In this document: positions 33,861 through 42,800 of the stretch, one piece after another | How positions within the stretch are numbered: the first letter of the stretch is position 1 | Layout: each line of letters starts with the position of its first letter | Assembly (NCBI GenBank): GCA_029168955.1 | Contig: JAPDOI010000717.1 | Location: forward strand, 236,679-300,678 | DNA from: Aplectana chamaeleonis | Taxonomy: Eukaryota > Nematoda > Chromadorea > Rhabditida > Cosmocercidae | Direction: 5' to 3' | DNA length: 64,000 nucleotides | Program-made: the position numbers and the translations under genes | Notes under the pieces: generated by a model | What the model saw: only the letters and a program-made list of their open reading frames with translations | Database searches by the model: none | Told to the model about the DNA's origin: nothing

Positions 33861-36800
33861 CTGAAAATCAAAAGGTATAAGAATATAGCAGGAGCACCCT
33901 AAAAATTAAAAGGTATAAGAATAAGGCTCAAAAAAGCTATCGAAACATGAGAAAACAGCACTACACCTACCCTCCTGTTCTCCAACAGTTTCGCACGAAT
34001 CTCTCCAAGATCTTCCTTTGTGAAAACGAATCCGACATTCTGCACAATGTAAGGAAGGAGCTTCTCAAGGGCTGGATTCTTCGCCAAATGGCCGCGGATT
34101 GCTTTGCGGATCATGGTGTTCTTTCCCATAAGGATTACGGCATGACCTGAAAAAACATAAATGGGGGTGTTTTCAAGTCTGTTGGTACCTCCTCGTGTTG
34201 TACCTGTTTCTACTGAACCCGGAAGACGTTCGAGTGCACACAGGGAATGTTCGAGCGATATAGCGTGCACAACTTTATCGCTAAGGTTTCCCAGCATTTC
34301 ATGAAGAAGCTGCCGTCCGGCACATGAAGGCCACTGGCCCATAACAACTTAGGTTCTGCACCTAGAGTTCTTGGGCCACAGCAACAGCTCATGGAAGCCT
34401 TACGAGCAGCTTTCAGCTAAATTCGCGACAGGTGAAAGTGGGCTAATAAGGTGATAACTCTTTGCCGTGACTTGAGACTTGCCTGGCCTTGGCAGCGATA
34501 TCATACTGGCGTGCTTCCATGCTTGGGGAGGGTTACGGGAACGAAAAGAATTCGGAGTTAACGTGGAGTTCTAGTAATCAAATACAAACAGAATAGAAAT
34601 GGCGCCTCGGGGGTCGCTAAATTTTGATTTAGCGAGAAAATGATGGTGGGGGTCGCTCCTATTTCAAAAAATTACATAACGCCCCGCTTGACCCTGTTTT
34701 CACCTTGGATCTTCTCTTGGAAAACAAGCCTAAAGCCCACCGTCCAGCTGCAGTCCCTGGGGACGTTCGAAGACCTATGGTCCCTCATCTGAACGCTTGC
34801 TACCCTCCTCGGCTGCAGCTGATTGGTCGGCGGGCATCGGCTGCGCGCGTCGCGTCTAGCGCATTGCCAACGCCGTCGTTTCGAACACTCTCATCGCCTG
34901 TCCATCATACGACTTCGTTAAGAAATGAAGAAACATACACAAGTATGTGATTGAGCCTCATTTGTATACTTAACAATGAATAGGAAGCGCAAACACAGAA
35001 GTGGGAGGCAGGGATGTGCGTAATTACGACTAACGAATTTACCGACTAACGGGCTTTTTGGGTGTTACGACTAACGAAATTAAAAATATTTTCGTAAGCA
35101 TTCCCAAAATTCGTTAGAAAGTCAGTAGTCATTCAAATCGCGCTCGAACCCAAGGCTTACACCAGGATTGATGTTCTAGTTGAACGGTACAAAATAACCA
35201 CAGCCTTCAGTATTTATCATTTCTATTGACACTGTTTCACAGTTCTGGAACCGAACGTTACGCAAGGTTAGGCGCAGCGTATATGCGACTTCGCGTCGGT
35301 CTCGCTACTTTATGGTAGGCTCACGGAATCGGTTCCGGCAACGACCGGTTCCAGCGAAGATTTGGGAAGAGGACACTATCAGAGGTGAAAATATGGAGCG
35401 GTGCCTGCAGACCACAACTGCCCAACGACGGGAACTGTATCCGATGATTGGATTGTAAAGGGTCCCTTCCTTCGATTTGCAGTCATAAATCAGAGACATG
35501 CGGTTTCTATAAAGTGGTGCTGAGACCTCTCAGGGGTGAAATTTTATCTTGGGTGCTAATTTCTTCCGACCGTTCCCCATTATGAGAACGAGCTCTGAAC
35601 CACGCAAGCGCTCGGCTCGCGACGCTGAGCAAAGAACAATTAGTGCAAAGTCGGTGCAGTTCTCCGTGTTGTCACCACCAGTTAGATCTCAAATAACATC
35701 GTATAACACAGAATGGCAAATTGTGCACGAGAGCGAACAGTTCAAAACTTTCTTGATATCCCATATTGTTTCTTCTCACCAGTAACTGACAAAAATCGAT
35801 AAACACACACTCTCGGGTATTAGGCTTTCGTGCCTATTTTAAATTATGTATATGTAGGTTTGCAGTTCGAACTAGGTTCTCTAGCAAGGAGTGATTTGTG
35901 TCTTGAATGGCCATGAATGTTTTGCAAAACATACATCTCTTCATGCCTTCTTTCTTTTTCTTTTCATGAGGGCTTATTTCTGCCTCAACTGTGCTTGTTT
36001 TCAGAGCCTAGACTTTTAACGACTAACGAGGGTTTTGGCCGGTTGAACGACTAACGAATCACAAAATTTCTATTACGCACATCCCAGGTGGGAGGGGGTA
36101 AGGAAGTGACACCATTTGGCAAATCGTTTCTACGAATCACATCTTTGCCTACTAGATCATACGTCTTTGGCTACTGGATATGGACTAAGATACATGCTGC
36201 TATGCTCAAGACGTCCCTTTGCGACGACTCACATCTTAAGGAGTTGGAAATTGAGAAAACTTTTCAAAGGTACTGAACGCTGAACGGTGCTCTAGGCACA
36301 ACTTTCAGAAATGGCCGCACCATAAGAAGATAATTGGAAGCCAGACCCAGATTCAAATCCAGTATTTCGCAGTATAAATGGGGTTCACGCATTAATATCA
36401 TCGTATTGCTGGTCAAGAAAGGTTTCATGTTGAAATGGAAACATGAAAACTCTCATGAGTTAGCAAACCACTGCAGCATCTGAACGCTTGCCACCCTCCT
36501 CGGCTGCAGCTGTTTGGTCGGCGGGCATCGGCTGCGCGCGTCGCGTCTGGCGCATTCTCTGACAGCCTTCGTTAGCGAAGGCGTTGAGCATCCCGTTGAT
36601 CGAAAACAGCACATATGCATGCCGTTAATAACGGTTGGGTGAACGGGATGCTAAACAACTGATGACGTCACTGAATGGACGGGGCAACCCTCCGACGGCG
36701 AACGCGACACTGAACGGGAAGCTAAACCACGAGACACAGTCGATAACGTCACATACGACACTGGGCGACCCACCTGGCCACTAACCAGGTGCTCATCAAT

Positions 36801-39800
36801 AATTATTCAATAAATCGCACGAATGCTCCGCCTCTTGCCTGCTCCCAGGATAGATCACCCATGTTGGTGCAACAGCAGGCAAGTACAGGCACTCGCATTC
36901 CACTCATCTCGAAGGCAGAGCCCGAGGAGTGAACACTTGACATTGGAATAAATCGGTCTAGCCCCACTCCGAGACGGCTCGTATGTAACGCTGGTTTGAT
37001 TTTGGCTTCAACGTTACGTCGGAGCCGTCGTCTGGCGGCACTGCGCACGTGACCCAACAAGCATTGACTAACGCCACCTCCGATTCCGAGCAGGGATGTG
37101 CGAATTTTTTTTCGAGAACTCGAGATCGAAAAATGACCATTCCCGCTTCGAGACCAAATTTTTTGGTGCAGATGGGTCATTTGGAGTGCGACCATTTTTA
37201 GAAGATTTTTCGGTATTGATTTTTCGAAAAAACGAAAAATTGGAAAAAGAGTATTTTTTCAACGTAACATAGTGTGGGTAAGCATTCTACAAATTTTTGA
37301 CCGAAAAAAATTTTCGGCTTCAAAAATTTTCGCACACCCCTGATTTCGAGCTCCGCCAACTGATTCTCCAAATCGGCGACCCTCCGACTCAAAATTTCCC
37401 GAATCTCTTACGGGGTTGCAAACGAGTTTTTGCCAGAGATGGAACATCCCTCATTAGGCTGGATTCTGTGCACAGAGTTGTGCACCTTCGTCCCCCCCCC
37501 TTCCTCCAATCCTATCAACGGGTTAGTCTGCTACCGAGGAAACTGGGCGCGAAGAGCTTTTTCCTGAAGACGATGATAGAATAACATCGGTACTTATGTA
37601 CATCTTTTGCTGGGAGAAGAGACTATCCGCCCATTTTATCGCCGTTGGATTATCACGTCAGCATTTGCTGTTCCTGTGATAGGTCATCGGCAGTAAAATG
37701 TGCGGGGAGCCCCCTCCCAGTAAGAGATGTAAATAAGAACCATAACATCTTGCTGGACAAAAAAATTGTCACTGAAATGAAAAAATGTGATCTGCACGTG
37801 TGGTATTGGAAAGGGATGAATGACAATACAAGCTTCACTGCTTATTCTCTAACCATTAAGATTCTATTAACGTTGTGTGATTATGTCATTTTCATTCCTA
37901 TTCACTGCTGAGATATTCGACTAGGCGTGTTTGCCTATATTCCCTGTTGTATTCATCCTGTTGCTTCAATTACAACAGCTTACAGTTAATCCCGTTCATG
38001 AAATTGATCCGAATTCGGGCGAAAACTTCGGAGTCATTGAATGACAAGCGAGGACGGCTGTGGCGTTGGCAATGCGCCATCCAGACGCGCCGCATGCAGC
38101 CGATGCCCGCCGACCAATCAGCTGCAGCCGAGGAGGGTAGCAAGCGTTCAGATGATGGTCCCTCTGTGAGGGTGACTCCACGAAATAAATGAAGAGTTCC
38201 TTGAGATGCTTCTTCAGGATAGCTGGGGACACACCATCTAGTCTGATAGTTTTACAGGCAGCATACACGCTCGAAAACGCGGTTGGGACCAGGTCTGTGC
38301 GGAAACCTTTTTTCAAGATTTTCGGAAACGGAAGAAAAATGGCCAAAAAACGCCGGAAACCGAGAGAAGAGAAGAGAAAATTCCGGGTTGTCCCATTCTA
38401 ACGCTTCGCTGCTGCTCAAGGCCCGCAGCTCTCATTCAATGAACAATTATTTCAGTCAATTTACTAATACTTATTCAAAATACAGTCACTAACGATTTCA
38501 AAGTCTCGCTCCCGGGAATCCAAAAACGCAATCTCTAAAGATGCTCAACATATGTAACCGCCCTTCAGAATAGTTTCCAGTAGTAGGGGTGCGCGGTAAT
38601 TCCCGTTTGCAGTTTGCTGGCCGTCTTGGGGTTCCCGTTGCCGTTTGCCGAAATTTTATTTTTCGTTGCCGCACACCTGTGGTGTACAGCCTGTCTCCCA
38701 GAAAGCAGTCCAAGTGGCGCCAGGTGTCCTTCAAGGCTAAACAGAAGTCAATTTCCAGATAACCAGCGACTAAATTTTCTTCTTTCGAACCATATCTTTG
38801 CAAGGCTTTTCGAAAAAGTAATAAAAAAAAGAATTATGGCTCATCTAGAGGAGCACTCCATCATTTCGGAACACCAACATGGTTTTCAAAAGGGTAAATC
38901 GACAATTTCGGCTATGCTGCAGTCACTTGATGATTGGACGCGTGCGCTGGACAAAGATATAGGTGTGGATGTTATTTACCTTGATTTTTCCAAAGCATTT
39001 GACAAAGTTTCTCCTCGCAAATTAGTAAACAAACTGGAAATAGTGGGTATCCATCCACGTATAGTGGCTTGGATTCGTGCTTTTCTCACGGGCAGAAATT
39101 TCAGAGTCAGGCTTAATAGTACGTTCTCCTCTCCCTCTGCAGTCCTTAGTGGTGTTCCCCCGGGGGGAGTGCTTTCACCAATTTTCTTTAATATTTATAC
39201 GTATGAACTTCCCTCGATCATATCCTTGAATAACGTCGGCTGTTCGGCATTCGCTGATGACTTTAAGTTGTATAAACCTATTTTGACAATGGAAGATTCG
39301 GAGTGTTTGCAAAAAGCCATTGATGATGTAGCCAAATGGTCGAATGAATGGAAATTGCCGCTTTCCAGCGAAAAGACTAAAGCGATGAAGCTTGGTAAGA
39401 GGCGAGTTAGTGGTTTCTATACTATCGACGGTTTGCAGTTGAGCGAGGTCAGCGAGATTAAGGACCTTGGTTTTCTTATCAAGGACGATCTTAATTTCGA
39501 TGATCACTGCCTCCAGGTTGCGTCCACGGCTAATCGGATGATGCACAGCGCGTTTCGAGGACTATCAACTACTAATGCAAACGTGCTGACCGAGGTCTAT
39601 AAAACGTACATACGTTCACTTATGGAGTATGGTACGGTAGTTTTCAATCCATACAAAAAGGGATCTATCGATGCGCTGGAGAAAGTCCAGAATACTTTCA
39701 CACGTAGAGTTTACTTCCGGAAATCGCGGTTTCAGACGAATCGCAACGTGTGTCATGTCACCAGAAACGCCAAACTGGGCCTAACCACTCTAGAGCGCAG

Positions 39801-42800
39801 GAGAAGAAGGTTTGATATGATAATGATGTAGAAGATCATTCATGGGAGTGCTGGTATCAAGGCTAGCCGGCTGTTCAACCTTAGACCATCAACCACTAGG
39901 GGAGCACCGGTGAAATTGGGCCTCATTGGGGCCAGGCGGAACGTACGACAGCACTTCTTTGTCAATAGAAGGGGGTCTGAATTCAATAAACTACTCCGGT
40001 CAGGTTTGATATTGGGGAAACTCAGTGAATTCAAAAAGACACTTGAGTGTTATCTGTTGTCCCAGGAGTAATGTTTGTAAGATCTCTTTTCCTCATGGTG
40101 CCGGTGCATGCCTAATAGTCAGTTGATCCATTTATTGTTGTTCGACTGAGTTTAGTACTTTTAGTCTCTCAAGTCTCTTAATTGCCGTTTGGGTATTTAT
40201 TTCTGCTGTTGTCTTTGACACGGCTCTACCGTGTAATAAATCAAATCAAATATTTGAAAATGATAAACCACCGGAGGCCGGCTGGCGCGACGCGTGCGAC
40301 GCAAATCTGCGGCGCGTGCGCTTGTACGATTGGAGCACGATTATGCACTCTACCAAAATGCCATACATGCGAGAGAATGTGATATACAGGCGACACGAGT
40401 ACCTAGCTCTTCTTAATACTCTACTGACGAAACTCGGGAAGTAAAAATAATACAATATGTGGTATGAACACTAAGTTTCACACTTCTCCAAGGTTAAGAG
40501 GCAAAACTAGTCTAAGCTCTTCCTAATACAGAAGCAACATCAATAACAAGGGAGGGTTGCACACATAAGGTGGAGTTTCGAGATGCAACTTTGATATGTT
40601 CAAGGGGGAGGACAGTGCTCCAATATTCCATACTCAGAATCTGCTAAATGCCTCAGATATTTACAGGAGATTTGCAAAAGTGGACATTTCCGTAGCATAG
40701 TCAATAGAAAAGGGGTACATGAATGACTATTTTCAGGGCGTTCTGAAAAATTGTCTCGGATTGAGCCTAAAACTCGTTTCTGGGGGTTGTATTGGGTGCT
40801 AATTACGAATCTGAGGCCCATTTTGACGATTTCGAGAATGCTACGATTTGTGTTCAGCGCCCTAAATAACCCCATGTTGAAAGATTTGAGCCAATTCCGA
40901 TTTTTTTTTCTGAACGCCGCCAAAAATCCCTGATAGGGTGCCCTTGCTTATTCGTGACGCAAGGTAAATGCCATTTTTGAAATCCCCGCAGTTAGTTAGC
41001 CAATTTCAAGCGCAGGTAATTTATGTACTGTCACAGACCTACAGCAACGACCACATGGTTTTCCAAATCGTCACCGGAAGATGGCAAGCCTCCCTTGTTA
41101 CAGAACCCACGAGACCAATCTTAACAGCTGTTAAAAACTAGTCCATTGCTCCTCTGCTGTGCTCGATTTATCTTTTCGAGACGATTCACCACTGTCAGGT
41201 AGTAGAATAAGAAAAGCATTGAACGAATAAGGAATATTGAATGTTGTCTAGTGAGTCGTTTTTCATGCTGTTTCTAAGGCAGTGAGGCTCAGCCTACCGT
41301 CTGAAACCTCAGAAATTACGAGTAATACTGGAGCTCTGAAGGGTAAGGGGTGCAGTTCACGAGGTTTTGCTCTGCAGAAATGTTTCTAAAAAAACCATCA
41401 ATCAAATCACCCAAGTTCCGCTTGTCTCTCCAAGTTTGATGTTGTTACTAGCGTGATTTATTCCTGAGAAATCCGATCTCATACCTAGTTTTCTGAGGTT
41501 GAAATGGATCGAATTCAAGACGGACTGTGATGATGGAGAAGAATAATCAGACTTCCTGCTAACTAGTGGGCTAGAAAATTCCTCTGTAGTCCTAGAACTG
41601 ATTAATGACGATTTTTTTCCTTGCATGAGTGGAATCACCTACATATTTGAGAATTGGAAGAAGATGTTCTCCTTAAAGGCATCGTACGCGCAGGAAACCG
41701 TATACTAGTTTTTCATGTTTTTGTGTAGCTTGGCCTCTCTTGTGAACGATAATTTTGAAGGCGCCCGAGAAAAACTTCCATTTGTAAAGAAAACTCATTT
41801 GGAACACATTGAAAATACAAGTTTGAATTTCACGCCAAAATCGTTTTTGAGGTTTTTCTGCATTTGGGGGCCTCGTCACTGTTATTTTCGAAGTTTTTCT
41901 ACATGTGGAGTTTGTGCCATAACTGTTTTTCATGTTGTTTGCCGGTCGGATCTACATTCTATGAAAAAGTGCTAGATGACTGGTGAGAAGTGGTGGCGGA
42001 TCCTCATCTTCAACCTCTTCCAATCTCATAACCCTAGGTTTTTGAAGCGCCAAAACTCACCGGTGCGGTCTACCAGGCTCATTCATGGAAATGAGCCCAA
42101 AAAATGGAAATCGATTTTCAACGCGAACGATGCCTCTAAGTCAGTTTAAAGACCTGTTTTATGGTCAGTTCTATACACTTTGAGCTCCTCATATGCTGTT
42201 GAGATAGGTTTCGTGGGTTCCCACAGTGATTGCTTCTGTAATAGGAAGAGCTGAGAGTAGTTTCGCCTCTTAACCTTAGAGAAGTGTGAAACTTAGTGTT
42301 CATACCACATATTGTATTATTTTTACTTCCTGAGTTTCGTCAGGAGAGTATTAAGAAGAGCTAGGTACTCGTTTTGCCTGTATATCACATTCTCTCGCAT
42401 GCATGGCATTTTGGTAGAGTGCATAATCGTGCTCCAATCGTACAAACGCACGCGCCGCAGATTTGCGTCGCACGCATTGCGCCAGCCCGCCTCCGGTGGT
42501 TAATCACTTTCACCATATTTGCCTATTGGAGTGGATATCAAACGATTGAATTTGAAAAATGAGAAAAAACTCCTCGGGGAGATGCGAAAACTCTCCTATG
42601 ATCTGACTCAAACGAGCCTCGCCGCTGCCCGTGGTCATCTGCACCTCTCCGCCAAGACTCCTTTCTGGAAGACCTCGATTTTTGTTGCTGTCGTGGCGGT
42701 AAACAAGCGAAGAAGTGAAATCAAGAAGAAAAGCTTCACGAAATCATTGAATTGCAAAGAAAAGGCTACATATTTCGAAAAATAATCATCAAAAAGCGCT

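Noticed and set aside
33899..34342. Single 147-codon ORF with an apparent P0 N-terminus MGQWPSCAG...
   Set aside because: Only residues from HAVILMG onward match P0. The upstream part is intron read-through; the real first exon is at 45402-45258 with matching phase.
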